64,000 nucleotides of DNA from the NCBI GenBank assembly GCA_027627225.1, contig JAPFQT010000034.1, positions 1-64,000 on the forward strand. The letters run 5' to 3'. The position numbers and the translations under genes are program-made. Positions 13,101 through 25,671 of the stretch are shown in pieces. Source of the stretch: Congeria kusceri. Taxonomy: Eukaryota > Mollusca > Bivalvia > Myida > Dreissenidae. The notes below the pieces were generated by a model that was given only the letters and a program-made list of their open reading frames with translations, searched no databases and was not told the origin of the DNA. Numbering within the stretch: the stretch's first letter is position 1; each line of letters opens with the position of its first letter.

Positions 13101-15064
13101 TTTATAGGCGAACACGCACACGTTCATAGGCGGACACGCACACGTTCATTGGCGAACATGCACACATTAATAAACGGACACGCCTATGTTAAAAGCGAAC
13201 ACGCACATGTTCATATGCGAACTCGCACAGGTTAAAGGAGAACACGCGCAAGTTCATAGGCGAATACTCACACGTTCATAGGCGAACACGCACACGTTAA
13301 AGGCGAACACGCACACGTTCATAGGCGAAACTCGCACACGTTAAAGGCAAACACGCGCACGTTCACATGCGAAAACGCACACGTTCATTGGCGAGCACGC
13401 ACACGTTCATACAAGAACACGCATACGTTTACAGGCGAACGTGCATACGTTTACAGGCAAACATGCATACGTTTATAGGCGGACACGAACACGTTCATAG
13501 GCGGACACGCACACGTTCATAGGCAAACACGCACACGTTAATAGGCGAACATGCACACGTTCACAGGCGAATATGCACACGTTAATAGGCGGAAAAGCAC
13601 GCGTTCCTAGGCGAACACGCACACGTTAAATGGCGGACACGCACACGTTTACAGGCAAACATGCATAGGTTTATAGGCGAACACGCACACGTTCATAGGC
13701 GAACACGCACACGTTCACAGGCGAATAAGCACACGTTAATAAGCGGACAAGCACACGTTCATAGGCGAACACGCACACGTTCATAGGCGGACACGCACAC
13801 GTTCATTTGCGAACATGCACACATTAATAAACGGACACGCACATGTTAAAAGCGAACACGCACATGTTCATATGCGAACTCGCACACGTTAAAGGCGAAC
13901 ACGCACGCGTTCATAGGCGAACTCGCACACGTTAAAGGCAAACACGCGCACGTTCATATGCGAAAACGCACACGTTCATAGGCGAACACGCACACGTTCA
14001 TACAAGAACACGCACACGTTTACAGGCGAACGTGCATACGTTTACAGGCAAACATGCATACGTTTATAGGCGGACACGAACACGTTCATAGGCGGACACG
14101 CACACGTTCATAGGCGAACACGCACACGTTAATAGGCGGACACACACACGTTCATAGGCGGACAAGCACACGTTCATAGGCGAACACGCACATGTTTATA
14201 GGCGAACGTGCATACGTTTATAGACGAACACGCACATGTTCATAGGCGAACACGCACATTTTCATAGGCCAACTCGCACAGGTTTAAGGCGAAAACGCGC
14301 ACGTTCATAGGCGAATACGCACACGTTCATAGGCGAACACGCACACGTTAAAGGCGAACACGCATATGTTCATAGGCGAACTCGCACACGTTAAAGGCAA
14401 ACACGCGCACGTTCATAGGCGAATACGCACACGTTCATAGGCGAACACGCACACGTTCATAGGCGAACACGCACACGTTCATACGCGAACACGGACACGT
14501 TTATAGGCGAACGTGCATACGTTTATAGTCGAACACGCACACGTTCATAGGCGGACACGCACACGTTCATTGGCGAACATGCACACATTATTAAACGGAC
14601 ACGCACACGTTGAAAGCGAACACGCACATGTTCATATGCGAACTCGCACAGGTTAAAGGCGAACACGCGCAAGTTATATGCGAACTCGCACAGGTTAAAG
14701 GAGAACACGCGCAAGTTCATAGGCGAATAGGCACACGTTCATAGGCAAACACGCACACGTAAATAGGCGAACACGCCCACGTTCACAGGCGAATATGCAC
14801 ACGTTAATAGGCGGACAAGCACACGTTGATAGGTGAACACGCACACGTTAATAGGCGGACACGCACACGTTCATAGGCGAACAAGCACACGTTCATAGGC
14901 GAACACGCACGCGTCCACAGGCGAACACGCAGGCGAACATGCACACGTTATGAGGCGGAAACGCACACGCGAACACGCCACCTTCATTAGCGAACACACA
15001 GACTTTCATAGGCGAACACGCACACGTTCATAGGCGAACACGCACACGTTCATAGGCGAACATG
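10105..15064. repeat. 22-bp CpG-rich minisatellite array, about 5 kb
   Basis: The basic unit is 'cgaacacgcacacg' plus 'ttcatagg', with 20-21 bp variants ending 'ttaaagg'. Each unit keeps three or four CpGs, unlike the AT-rich flanks. Unit variants include 'catacgtttatagg' and 'cacattaataaacgg'. A large internal duplication is described separately. ORFs at 10058-10402 and 14523-14720 follow the repeat and are not genes. Confidence 0.95.
10741..14454. repeat. 1,857-bp tandem duplication inside the 22-bp array
   Basis: The segment from about 10741 to 12597 recurs at 12598 to 14454. Rare variants keep the same 1,857-bp offset: 'gtgcatacgt' at 10821 and 12678, 'ttttacaggcaaacgcgc' at 11221 and 13078, and 'ttatagacgaacacgc' at about 12361 and 14218. 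Both copies look nearly identical. Confidence 0.85.
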
Positions 15065-16204
15065 CACAGAAACCTCGCCAGGGAAACTTTCCAACGATGG
15101 AGTTCCCTCCCTTGCAAGAATCGGAAGCCGACTGTCTGCAAGCAACGAAAATCTTCACACATCCAGAATTTACATAAACACCAAGCGAAAAACGAGAAAA
15201 TAGCTGTAAGATATAATACAAATTCTGACTTTGAAAATTTGGCAATTTATACAAATGAAATATGCAGTACTCAGGTAGCGCTCGAAATATCTTTCTAATT
15301 ACATCAAATACTGGTTCTACCCACGGAATGGATGTCAATTAACTGTCTAATACGACATAATGACCATAATGAGACTTATCAATATAGCTCCCCCTGATGC
15401 GTTGTCAAACTAATCTTTTTCGTTTTAATTCAATATAGCAATTCATCTGATATCTACCTTTGATGAATACAACATGCGACTACATGGCAACTCGATTCTC
15501 AATCGTCAACTTCAAAGTTTATACGTATATTTATATTTGTTATAACACAACTGCTTTATTATTATATTTACGAAATGTGCAAATGCTACACGACTTTCAA
15601 GTAACAGTATAAAATGTCTTTATGTTTGTAAGAATTCACATGCGGACAGAATTTCATTGCACGTGTAGAACCAGAATACCACAGACTTAGAATATTCAAA
15701 TGCTACAAATTGAAGACTCTTGATTATGGAGAATATCTTTTGAAACACTTTTCAATGTCTAAGAATAATTTAACACAGCAAACCACCAGGGCAACAAGCA
15801 CCTCTCCTTTGGATAGCCCTATACTTTACCACGTATCTGAGCACGTATCGCTACTCTTTCACGTGCAATAACTACACTAATAACTACACCAACTACACGA
15901 AATAATACAACATTATACGAAATCAAAATTTTCTACTGTATAAACAAGATACTCAAAACGCTTACAAACCCAAAACTGAATTGATACCGATTGCTATCTA
16001 CGTCGAACCGTTTACTTTTGTTACTTTATAAAATAAATGGCAAAACGAAAACATGCGTTTAAACTGTGTTAATAATTTCAGGTAGCACGGAGTTTTATCG
16101 ATAGTCGATGACGATAGCAACGCTTCGTCATAAATCCCAGCTACCGGAAGTGTAACGGAAAGTCGCATACGAGCTAGTGGGAAAATTACAATCCCTGAAC
16201 AAGA
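15065..16204. other. Region with dispersed repeat R2 and no clear gene
   Basis: A segment near 15115-15170 (aatcggaagccgactgtctg) matches 17295-17345 (aaccggaagctgaccgtctg), giving a dispersed repeat here called R2. Segments near 15480-15530 and 18795-18835 also resemble each other. No coding gene is seen. Confidence 0.45.
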
Positions 16205-16552
16205 TGCACACAATTTTAACCCGTCTCTGCAAACAATATGCGTTGAAAACGGCGAATAATCAGCACGCATCAAGGCCCGTCAGCGACACGACCGTACGTA
16301 AACGCCTATGTGCATTTAAACTGGGGCATAGACGTCAGAAATTCCAAGTACCATTTACGTCGAGGCAACGTGCATTGCGGCGGATCTGGCCCAGACGACA
16401 TGTTCGACGTTCAAAGGTCGCTAGCGTTGTCTACACTGATAATTACGTTTCAACGTTACCGAAAGTGACGACTGGGCGCGTGCACCGTCGTAAAGGGGAC
16501 GGTTTGCAACATGTTGTGTGCAAGAGAAGTGAATATTTGAAAGTCGTAACGT
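16205..16552 (+). pseudogene. Tc1-like transposase fragment
   Basis: The plus-strand reading (ORF 16177-16554) shows the middle part of a Tc1-family transposase. It contains a VRKRL helix region, then an RQRALRRIWPRRHVR segment typical of the linker before the catalytic core. YTDNY stands where FTDES is usual, so the first catalytic Asp is kept. GRVHRRKGDG stands for the usual RVYRRRGER. The N-terminal helix-turn-helix and everything after the first third of the DDE core are missing. This is a relic, not an active gene. A fuller relic lies at 20618-22010. Confidence 0.7.
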
Positions 16553-16689
16553 GATGCTTTATGGCAGTATATCTTTACCTCATAAATCTCAACTATTTAT
16601 TACGAAGGGTGTGCTGTCACTCATCAACATGCATTTGTGTGATCATGCATTATGACAATCACACAGGAAATAAGAAGGAGTATAATGGT

Positions 16690-17140
16690 TAGATACCAGT
16701 AAATAGTGGGGAATTCCCCGCTGGTCCACTCGAAAGTAGGCCATATATCAAATAGTTCTTTTGTTAAAAGAGACATTTCACACAACGGGCACTGTTTTAA
16801 ATGGCTATTTCTTGAAAATGACGGGTCTCTTGTGAATTTTGATGTATCGTGACACCGCATTATTTGAAATTTGAATGATAAGTACTTGATGTGTAGACTG
16901 CATGTGCTTTCGTCGAAATCGCGACTGCATTTGGTTTCTTAAGGGTGGCTACAATCAAGCGAGATGCGTTTTCTTAGAAGTAGCATAACATATCTTTTTT
17001 ATTCTAAATTTTGTAAGTAAAGGAAATTATCTTTCCAAAGAGACCAGACTCGTGAATCAAATGAAGGTGGCGAAAGACGCCATGAGATTTCGCTATTTTA
17101 CAATGGGACCCTATGGGAATTTGATTTACTGGTTTTCAAT
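16690..17140 (+). repeat. Dispersed repeat R1, copy 2
   Basis: It shares ordered blocks with 17950-18290: 'acgggcactg' / 'gcgggcactgg', 'atttcttga', 'gcatgtgctt', 'agtagcataacatat', and 'gggaccctatg' followed by 'tttactggttt'. A reverse, diverged copy is at 440-720. No ORF is conserved between copies. Confidence 0.6.
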
Positions 17141-17289
17141 CTGTTCTCGCACACCACAATGTTCCGTTTCACGAGGGCAACACGGCAAATGTTACCTCAA
17201 AGCCGCGTTCCAGTGAGTGCAGACCATAGTCGGGCAGGTTTGGGATGGGTATGGATCGAGGCGTGTTAGATCAACGCGACAACAGAACT

Positions 17290-17360
17290 GTTTGCAGAAA
17301 CCGGAAGCTGACCGTCTGCAGGCACGGAACATCCTCACACAGCGGTGTATCGAGAATGAA
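17290..17360. repeat. Dispersed repeat R2, copy 2
   Basis: It matches 15115-15170 over about 50 bp. On the minus strand both read as a similar short Cys/Arg-Ser-Ala peptide (RACRRSASGFCK and VACRQSASDSCK), which may be a trace of a coding element. Too short to classify. Confidence 0.4.
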
Positions 17361-17777
17361 AATAAATTCATGTGCAAAACAAATCAAGTTGTGATTAGAC
17401 ACATGTTATTGAGATTGCGAATGTGCAACTTGTACCAATGAAATTAGAACCGCTACCTACATCTACAATCTGATTAAAGTCGTATCGTAATGATACGCTA
17501 CATCTTCTTTTAAAGTCAACAGTCAATAACAACAAGTAGGTGTGCATTTGAGTATATTAAATATAACTTGTAAGTGAATCACAAACTTGCAATATTCGGT
17601 AGGGAAATGCTTTACGAAAACGATACACGAGTTGAAACACAATAACGAATAATCTAAAATACGGATTTATATAACTTTATAGCGCCTATAATACATTTAT
17701 AATATAGGATCATAGATAACGACATGATTTTTTCACCACAGCTGGTTTTACTGGTTATTTTTACGGAAATTGGCTAT

Positions 17778-17841
17778 TTTTGCTGCTGCTGCAGCCGCCG
17801 CCGCCGCCACCACCACCACTATGATGATTATTATTATTATA
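17778..17841. repeat. GCT/GCC/ACC/ATT compound microsatellite
   Basis: Consecutive trinucleotide runs (GCT, GCC, ACC, ATG, ATT) lie in one 60-bp block. Confidence 0.85.
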
Positions 17842-17949
17842 AAACATAATATGTCATGATAATCATAATCCATTACATCAACAACCAAAAATAGACTGAG
17901 CAGATTTTGTACAGCGTAAATATAGGAGATAACATAATGTATAGGCTAG

Positions 17950-18290
17950 AAACCACAGGAATCCCCGGTGGACACTAAAAAAAAATATCCTCGTTTCTCC
18001 TGTTCAAAGACATATTTCACATAGCGGGCACTGGTGTAAATGGTTATTTCTTGACAACGCCGTGCCTCCTGTGCATTTTGACAGCATGTGCTTTTGTCGA
18101 AATCAAGTGAGTAGCATAACATATTCTTTTTTATTTTATTTTAAAAGCAGAGAGAAGCATCAAATGGACCGGACTCGCAACATCTGAAATAATGAAAAGT
18201 GGCGAAAACGATGTCAGGAGATTTTGCCATCTTACATCGGGACCCTATGAGAATTGGATATTTTACTGGTTTCTAACCTAAAAGGTAATA
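17950..18290 (+). repeat. Dispersed repeat R1, copy 3
   Basis: Collinear with 16690-17140 but diverged and shorter. It ends in the same 'gaccctatgag' and 'tttactggtttctaacct' phrases. Confidence 0.6.
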
Positions 18291-20168
18291 GTTGCATTTT
18301 TAGGAATGTTGCACGTTGTCCTACATATGACAATTTAAAGGGACACAATCCTTGTTACTTTATGATAGAATCTCTGAGGCGGGGGAAGTTTATCGTTATT
18401 TTAACGTTTGGGAATTTCAAATAATTTTTTGAAACTGACTAAATAACATTCACTGCAAATTAAATTTACTCTTTATTAGATGAATTCACTAACATTTTAA
18501 CTCATTGTGTTAAAATAAATGTCACCGTCGTTGGCCGGAATTCTTAACCAACTGAAGCTTTATTCGGTATTAATTAATTTTAAAGGAAATAAAAGTAATT
18601 TGTTCTCGAAAATTGGAAACTGTATACTACTACTGCTGAGCAGGGCGAATAGGTGCCTTAATGACCAGAGATCTGAAGATATATATGTGGTAACACTACT
18701 TGCATGTCACGTCGTATATGTCCATTTCAATCAAATCACACATCCATCCAATATAAGGATAGTCACACATTTACCACGCTGTACTAGCTAATTAAAATAT
18801 GCATTTCGATTCTCAATTGTCAACATTTCACACTTTTTATCCACACCGCTAAAACAACGTGCAAAAATACATTTCATTGTTTGGATAGTTTTACAATCAG
18901 ATGATTAAAGCAGTGTTTAACTGATTGCATACGTAGAACCAGAATCCGACTGGCTACACTCTAGCTTGTAATTTGGATACTCTATGCAAAAAACGACGTG
19001 CCAACATTTATCAGAATTTTTTTTTGCATTTTTGATAAAAACAGTACGTAACAATAACTTAAAATACATGTGGTCAAAATGTTTCTTTTTCCGAATATTT
19101 ACTTTTAGTTTACTAGTCATTTTGGTTAATTTCCCATAATATTGACATATACGTTGAATAGAAATAGAATTCCATGTCAATATCACATAGTCAGATGCAA
19201 CATCAGAAATCTTCCCAATAGCTCTACACATCGTTCCCGTGCAATGTTTTAAATGTACAATACAGAATTACCGATTATATTGATAAAACCAATCAGTGAC
19301 ATAACACAGAGGAAAATGATATGATACACACCTTCACGCTCGTTTGGTAAGTAAACGTGCATCTCGTGCTAGATCTTTTATATCAAAATAAACACAACTG
19401 ATCTTTGATGACTTCAATTTTTCGACAACAGCGCCGCCGCGTTGCACTGTCCAGGTTCTTGTTTGTAGTTTTGTTTCACGTGCACACATATTACAATTTA
19501 AAGTTCATTATAAAAACATTTTTCCAAATCGTCATTAGTCCAAAATATGCGTTAAATTACAAGCACGGAATTATGCACGGTCTAAATTTCCAAACTCTGA
19601 TACACACTTGTCAAAACGCAACAAAAACATACCATAGATGTCTTCGTATACAAGAAAACGCACGGCTTACACGAAAATATTGTACCGTTCCTTTTATAAT
19701 TGATTTCCTGTAAAACCTCGTGCATCGTTTTGAAATTAACAATGCAGTATAATCCTTTCTTGACAATTTTAAAGGCGCTGTGTCGTTATTGTTGTGTCAG
19801 GTTGTCATATATGTAAGATATAACAGGAAATAAAAACAACATAGTTCACGTTCAAACAAGTTAAAAAAATAAAAGGAAATAAAACATACATCGCAATTCG
19901 AAATCTTTCATAAGAAAGCAAAGAAAACGATTTACAAACAGTCGTATATGAAGTGCAGCTACACGTATTTTAAAGATGTCTTATTAAAGTTGAAAACAGC
20001 AACAGAAGTACACTCAACAAATTTTCTAATTGGTCACTTTTCATTTTATATCTTCTCGAAACTGAATCAACGAAATTACATGAATATTTGGGCAGATGTA
20101 TTTGTTGTACTTAACTATCGATTCATGTATACATTTCTTAACTATTAAAGAAATACTTTTCGATGTGT
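18291..20168. other. Unannotated AT-rich stretch
   Basis: ORFs of 60-104 codons occur here (18519-18791, 18917-19231, 19405-19713, 19948-20148). None shows a recognisable domain or convincing splice context. I see no gene I can support. Confidence 0.5.
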
Positions 20169-20495
20169 CGTTGTTTATCCGCCAGTAAACAACGATTTAG
20201 AATTCTGATGCGCAGGAATTAAACCACGAAGGCGTTAACCCGAGTTGTTTAATAGCCACGCATCAGAATGACAAAGAGTTGTTTATTAGCTGATCAACAA
20301 CGAGAATGCGAAAATTATTTCGATTACAACATGATTTGACATATATTTTGCAATTGTAATTGGAACTACTTTTTACTAAGCTCCGCTCAGAATCGGGACT
20401 TCTTTCTGCGTTGATTATGGGGTAGTTAAACAACGATAATTGTGTTCTTTGTCTATAGAAAAATAAGCGATTAGCATGTTAGAATAATAGTTTAA
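20169..20495 (+). mobile_element. Element M, copy 2
   Basis: It is collinear with 7054-7375: palindrome near 20170, inverted arms 'ttctgatgcg' / 'cgcatcagaatgac', then the 'acatgatttgaca' to 'agcatgttagaataa' half. It lies about 120 bp upstream of the Tc1-like pseudogene start. Confidence 0.65.
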
Positions 20496-20617
20496 TACTA
20501 GAAGCACTAGACGCATTTTCGCAATTCCGGTTCTAGTTGCTCGTGCACATCATGGTTAGACTTTACATGTGCTCATTTTGTATTTCAAATATCCGCCCTA
20601 CAAAGAAAATCAAAATG

Positions 20618-22010
20618 GCAAGAATGGACCTCGCAGAGCGTGGACAGGCCGTTAGAACGATTCACGCCGGAACGTCTTTAAGACGGATATGTCTGCAAAT
20701 TAAAATGTATCCTCTTTTACAATAAATTAAGAAAAAAATGTTTGCATTATCCTTGTTTATCGGCCAATAAACCACTTCGTCGTTCTGATGCGTAGGAATT
20801 AAACCACGGGGGCGTTATTTCGATTCTAGCATGACCTGACAAATATTTTTGTATTTGTTATGAGAACTACATTTTATATACTCTGCTAAAAATCGGAACT
20901 ACTTTTCGAGCTGTTTATTGGGTAGTTTACTATGATATTTCTTTTATTTGTCAATAGAAAAATCAGCGAGCATCATGATATAATTTTTACACATTAAATA
21001 TCATGTTATAAGTATTTCTACACATTAAACACTTGTTTTTGTACCAAGAATTCAAACAGAAATGTTTTGCAGGTCAAACAACTATTCAACCACCGGTGGT
21101 ATACGATACAGAAACGGTGGGAAAAGTTCAAGCGTTGATGACAGGCACCGGCGACCGAGGAGACGCGTCACTGCAGATCAGCAAGACAACCATATTCACT
21201 CACGCAAAGACAACATCATTGCAAACAATTGGTCGACATGGACGTCTGATTGCCCCATAAACGGTCCGAATGCGTCTTCGTGGGGTAAGATTACTCTGCC
21301 GACGACCTAGAAAGGCGGTAATTCTTACCGCAAGACAAAAACAAGCTAGACTGAGATAGGCCCGTCAGCATCTGAGGCTCACCCTTGCTGAATGGATCGA
21401 CGTGATTTGTGTTGACGAAACTTGCACCAAACTACAAGCAGCAGACGCCGGGGGGGGGGGGGAGGGTTCGAGTTTACTGCCGTCGGGATGAACGTTACAT
21501 GAACGCATGTGTTCTTGAAGCTGACAGGTATGGTGGCGGATCGATAATTATGTGGACTGCCATTTCTATTTCTATGCATTCCAAAGCAGCAGCTGTACTT
21601 GTGCAAGGCAACCTTCCGCCAGGAGATACCATGTAGAGGAAAGTGTTGCCCCAGTCTTAATACCGCACGCGAGAGCGATTACGGGCATGTCAATTGTACC
21701 AGCCAATGGACACTGTCATGCAGCTAGAGCTACCATGCAAATGCTTCAAACCAATAACATCCATGTTTGATCGTGGCCCGATTGAGCACGTTTGGGATTT
21801 GTTGAAATGTCGTATTTGGCGTCTTCAACAACCCAACAACCTCGCGGATCTGGAGCGTCTTGCTACGCAGGAGTGGGACTACATCACCCAACGCTCGATC
21901 CAGCGGTACATCGTTTATATGAAAGCTGCTCGATGCCAGGCTGTAATTGCAGCTTACACCTTACGGTGGTCAAACAGGGTACTTACAATGTGTGACTTTA
22001 GAATTCAGGG
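20618..22010 (+). pseudogene. Tc1-like transposase pseudogene, split by element M
   Basis: Pieces occur in order on the plus strand. 20615-20705 reads as the N-terminal helix-turn-helix (MARMDLAERGQAVRTIHAG). 21068-21200 continues with DDRHRRPRRRVTADQQD, the usual linker with an Arg-Pro-Arg motif. 21385-21430 holds LTLAEWIDVICVDET, the first catalytic Asp. 21460-21640 holds DRYGGGSIIMWTAIS, the strand before the second Asp. 21690-21770 has a degenerate counterpart of the DNARPH motif. 21772-21960 gives PIEHVWDLLKCR, the region of the third acidic residue, then RCQAVIAA. Frameshifts, a stop at about 21633, a poly-G run and a deletion before PIEHVWD all disable it. An M element copy interrupts it at about 20751-20985. 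Confidence 0.85.
20751..20985 (+). mobile_element. Element M, copy 3, inside the Tc1-like pseudogene
   Basis: It begins 'ccttgtttatcggccaataa' and ends 'agcgagcatcatg'. Compared with copy 2 it lacks the second palindrome. It sits between the N-terminal and linker parts of the transposase relic, so it was inserted after the Tc1 element. Confidence 0.6.
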
Positions 22011-22204
22011 GTCGGTCAAAATGCAGCAGTGGAACTAGTGTACCTTGTGATATTTTTCTATCTAAATTAGTTTGAACAGTTGGTTATGAATTATACTTTG
22101 ATTATAGAGTATTTTACGCTATTCAGGTTATGCTTTTATGTTCTTGTTTTTTCTGAGTTTATTTAGTGATTAATTAGAAAAGTTCACGGTTCAGTGTATC
22201 ATCT

Positions 22205-23040
22205 ATGACGCAACTACACGTCATATTCACGCATTACGACCACACGTTAAATCCGCGCTTTACGACCTTTCGTTACATCCGCGCATTACAACCACACGTT
22301 TAATCCGCGCTTTATGACCACTCGTCACATCCGCGCATTACGACCACACGTTAAATCCGCGCGTTATGACCACTGGTTCCGTGCATTCCGACCACTCGTT
22401 CCATCTGCGCATTACGACCACTCGTTACATCCGCGCATTACGACCACTCGTTACATCCGCGCATTACGACCACTCGTTCCATACGCGCATTACGACCACT
22501 CGTTCCATTCGCGCATTACGACCACTCGTTACATCCGCGCATTACGACCACTCGTTCCATCCGCGCATTACGACCACTCGTTACATCCGCGCATTACGAC
22601 CACACGTTAAATGCGCGCTTTATGACCACTCGTCACATCCGCGCATTACGACCATGCGTCATGTCCACGCATCGCGACCACACGTTTAATCCGCGCTTTA
22701 TGACCACTCGTTACATCCGCGCATTACGACCACACGTTAAATCCGCGCTTTATGACCACTCGTTCCATCCGCGCATTACGACCACTCGTTATATCCGCGC
22801 ATTACGACCACTCGTTCCATCCGTGCATTACGACCACTCGTTACATCCGCGCATTACGACCACAGTTACATCCGCGCATTACGACCACACGTTAAATCCG
22901 CGCTTTATGACCACTCGTCACATCCGCGCATTACGACCATGCGTCATGTCCACGCATCGCGACCATGCGCCATCTCTACGCTACGTAACAACGCGTAATC
23001 CACGCATCGCGTCCATGCGCCACATCCACGCTACGTAATC
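22205..23040. repeat. 26-bp CpG-rich minisatellite
   Basis: The unit is 'ccgcgcattacgaccact' plus 'cgttacat', with variants carrying 'cacacgttaaat' and 'ctttatgaccac'. About 32 copies occur. The sequence is unrelated to the 26-bp array at 1480-4955 although the period is the same. Overlapping plus-strand ORFs (22314-23038) with a repeating SAHYDHS/TTRYIRALRP peptide are artefacts. Confidence 0.95.
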
Positions 23041-23244
23041 GTCACATAACATAGAAATAACAACTTGAAAGGGCTGAGTCGACGTCTCGACAATTGAAGG
23101 AATGGAAGATGCAGCAACATCAACGCTCTTTGGCATCAGATTCAGCAGAATTTGGAGTTTAGGAAACAATTATGCTTTAGCAAAACGTTTCACACTATTT
23201 TTCTTGGTTACCAACATTCGAACAACATTATTATCGCCATCGTC

Positions 23245-23300
23245 GTTATCATCATCATCATAAGCAGCAGCAGCAACAACAGCAGCAGCATCTCCATTAT
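23245..23300. repeat. TCA / AGC / AAC compound microsatellite
   Basis: Trinucleotide runs 'atcatcatcatc' and 'agcagcagcagcaac' lie together. Confidence 0.8.
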
Positions 23301-23399
23301 GATTGTACTTAACGGTCATCGCAAATTCTGTCCGTGGCATGTGATATGGAACAGCCAAAATGTGTTATACGTATTATAATATTCGAAAATCACGTATTA

Positions 23400-24283
23400 T
23401 ACATGTATTATACTCTCTTGTGACGTTCTTTATTTACAGTATATATATTTGATAGTGAATTTTTTTCGACATTTCTTACATATTTATCATTAAAAATGAC
23501 GTGTTCACTAATGATTATAATAGCCACGCGCTAGCCCCCTGTGACCCGACACTTACAATATTCGCGATAATTGGGTTAATTTTCAAGAAAATGAGATCAA
23601 CTTGCAAAGAGATTAATTCAACAACATAAGTACCCGCCTTTAAAATTTTATTGCATGCCATACAGTACACATTTTATGATGAAATCAAAACAAATGAAAC
23701 ACTCAGTCTCAAAATATTACTACCGGTAGCAAATATGTTGTCACTATAAAACTATCATATCTATTTGAACATTCATTTTATATACTTTAATTATTGAATG
23801 TCCTTCTATCCTGCTTACACAGCACACGGAAAACGTAATTTGCCGGATCTTAACGTCAGTGAGCATCCATGGGACAAACTGTATACGCGATCATGGGTGC
23901 TGACCCTATTGGCTTTATGGATTTTGTGAATGTCATGCATGTGTGTAATGGTACATCATGTACATTACATTCATACAATCATACTACCAAAATAATTTAC
24001 CCGTGTCACTAAGGGTCGTCCATGACGATGCCTTACTTTTAAAGTAATGGTCAATTGTAGATAGAAACAAAACCATTAAAAATTAATAGACATAAAATTT
24101 AACAATCATTAAATATCAATTATCTGTGAATGAACATTGTTTTCGCAAATGTTTGTAGACCTGCTGTCAATACTCCTCTTTAATTATCTTCAATAAAATT
24201 CCCCTTCTAGATAACAAATGTCATAAATGTCAAGCACAGGATTTAACAGTATGGAAAATAAAAGACATTATCCAGCGCTTGTA
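23400..24283. other. Unannotated stretch
   Basis: AT-rich; no domain-bearing ORF, tRNA or tandem repeat recognised. Confidence 0.5.
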
Positions 24284-24800
24284 CACCAAGAACTGGTTCT
24301 ACCCAGGAAATGGACTTTCTCACAGACACCAAGAACTGGTTCTACCCAGGAAACATACTTTCTCACAGACACCATGAACTGGTTCTACCCAGGAAATGGA
24401 CTTTCTCACAGACACCAAGAACTGGTTCCACCTATGAAATGGACCTTCTAACAGATGCCAAGAACTGGTTCTACCCATGAAATTAAAATTCTCATAAACA
24501 CCAAGCACTGTTAATGGTTTTACCCAGGAAATTAACTTTCTCACAGACACACACACACAAAGAACTGACACTACCCAGGAAATTGACATTCTCATAAACA
24601 GCAAGTACCTGTACTGGTTGTACCCAGGAAATTGAATTTCTAACAGACACCAAGAACTGACACTACCTAGGAAATTAACTTTCTCACAAACACCAAGTAC
24701 CAGTACTGGTTTTACCCAGGAAATTGACTTTCTAATAAACACCAAGTACTGGCGATACCCAGAAACTGATTTTCACACAGACACAATCAACTGTTTATAC
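24284..24800. repeat. 43-bp array derived from a SINE tail
   Basis: Units read 'accaagaactggttctaccc' then 'aggaaatgg' and 'actttctcacagac'. The first copies are 43 bp apart and later ones are more diverged, about 12 in all. The same phrase, in reverse orientation, is the tail of the tRNA-headed SINE at 33640-33797. A single copy occurs at about 28826-28850. The ORF on the minus strand (24320-24745) is a repeat artefact. Confidence 0.85.
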
Positions 24801-25671
24801 TTAGGAAATGGTCTTCATCACCCAGAATGAGTTGCACAGTATAGTTTTAAGTGCGTACAAAATACTACATTACCGGTAAATTGGTTGTTAGCTCATTCAA
24901 ACAGGTCTGTCAAAGACAATGAAATAGAAAGCGTATACAGAGCACAATACAAAAACAAAACGTACTGAACAAGAGTTTCAAACCCTGAGCCGAGTTAATA
25001 AGAATGATGTTTGTGGCTTTATATTAGACAGCTTGTACAACGGACTCAAGTGAGAATGAACAACGAGCCAACCATGATTGCCTCGCGACATTAACCAGGG
25101 TACGGGTTCAGAATTTGGCACAACTATCTCTCAAGGGTAGCGAGGGAGATAACCATTGTGTTACTATGGTAAACAGGTAAAATGAGTTATTTCCCTTGTT
25201 TAATCAAGTTTTTGTGTGTGTTTTTTTTGCACTCAAATGTTCTAATAATTTTAACAATTTTAGTGTGCTGTAGACCAAAATGGTTTCTTTCTAATACCTC
25301 TACTAGGTTTGTAGCCATGCACATGAACATTTTCAAAATAACACATACATATTTGCCATTGTTCAAGTATGTGTAAAAGAGATGAGGGTTAAGGTCAAAA
25401 CTATATTTAATCCTTATAGTGCAGTGTTTACAATTACATGACGCTGTGTGCCAAGTTGGTTGTGAGATATCAAGTGGTGCAGATTGAAAATACAACATAA
25501 CATCTAGAAGGTCATGCTGCAATAATATTCAGAAAGCCTAAAAACAAACATGTATTCAAAATTTTGTTTACATAAATCTAGTTGTATCTGACAAAAATCT
25601 TATAATAATACAGTTTCTTTCATTACAGTGCACATTTTGTTACTGTAGTTTCACAGGTGAGAACACTGTGC
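24801..25671. other. Unannotated stretch
   Basis: ORFs at 25182-25376 and 25187-25522 overlap on opposite strands without visible domains. Nothing else is supported. Confidence 0.5.

Noticed and set aside
22314..23038. Three overlapping plus-strand ORFs (98-138 codons)
   Set aside because: They are 26-bp array readings with the same peptide cycle in every frame.
24320..24745. 141-codon minus ORF
   Set aside because: It reads through the SINE-derived 43-bp array.
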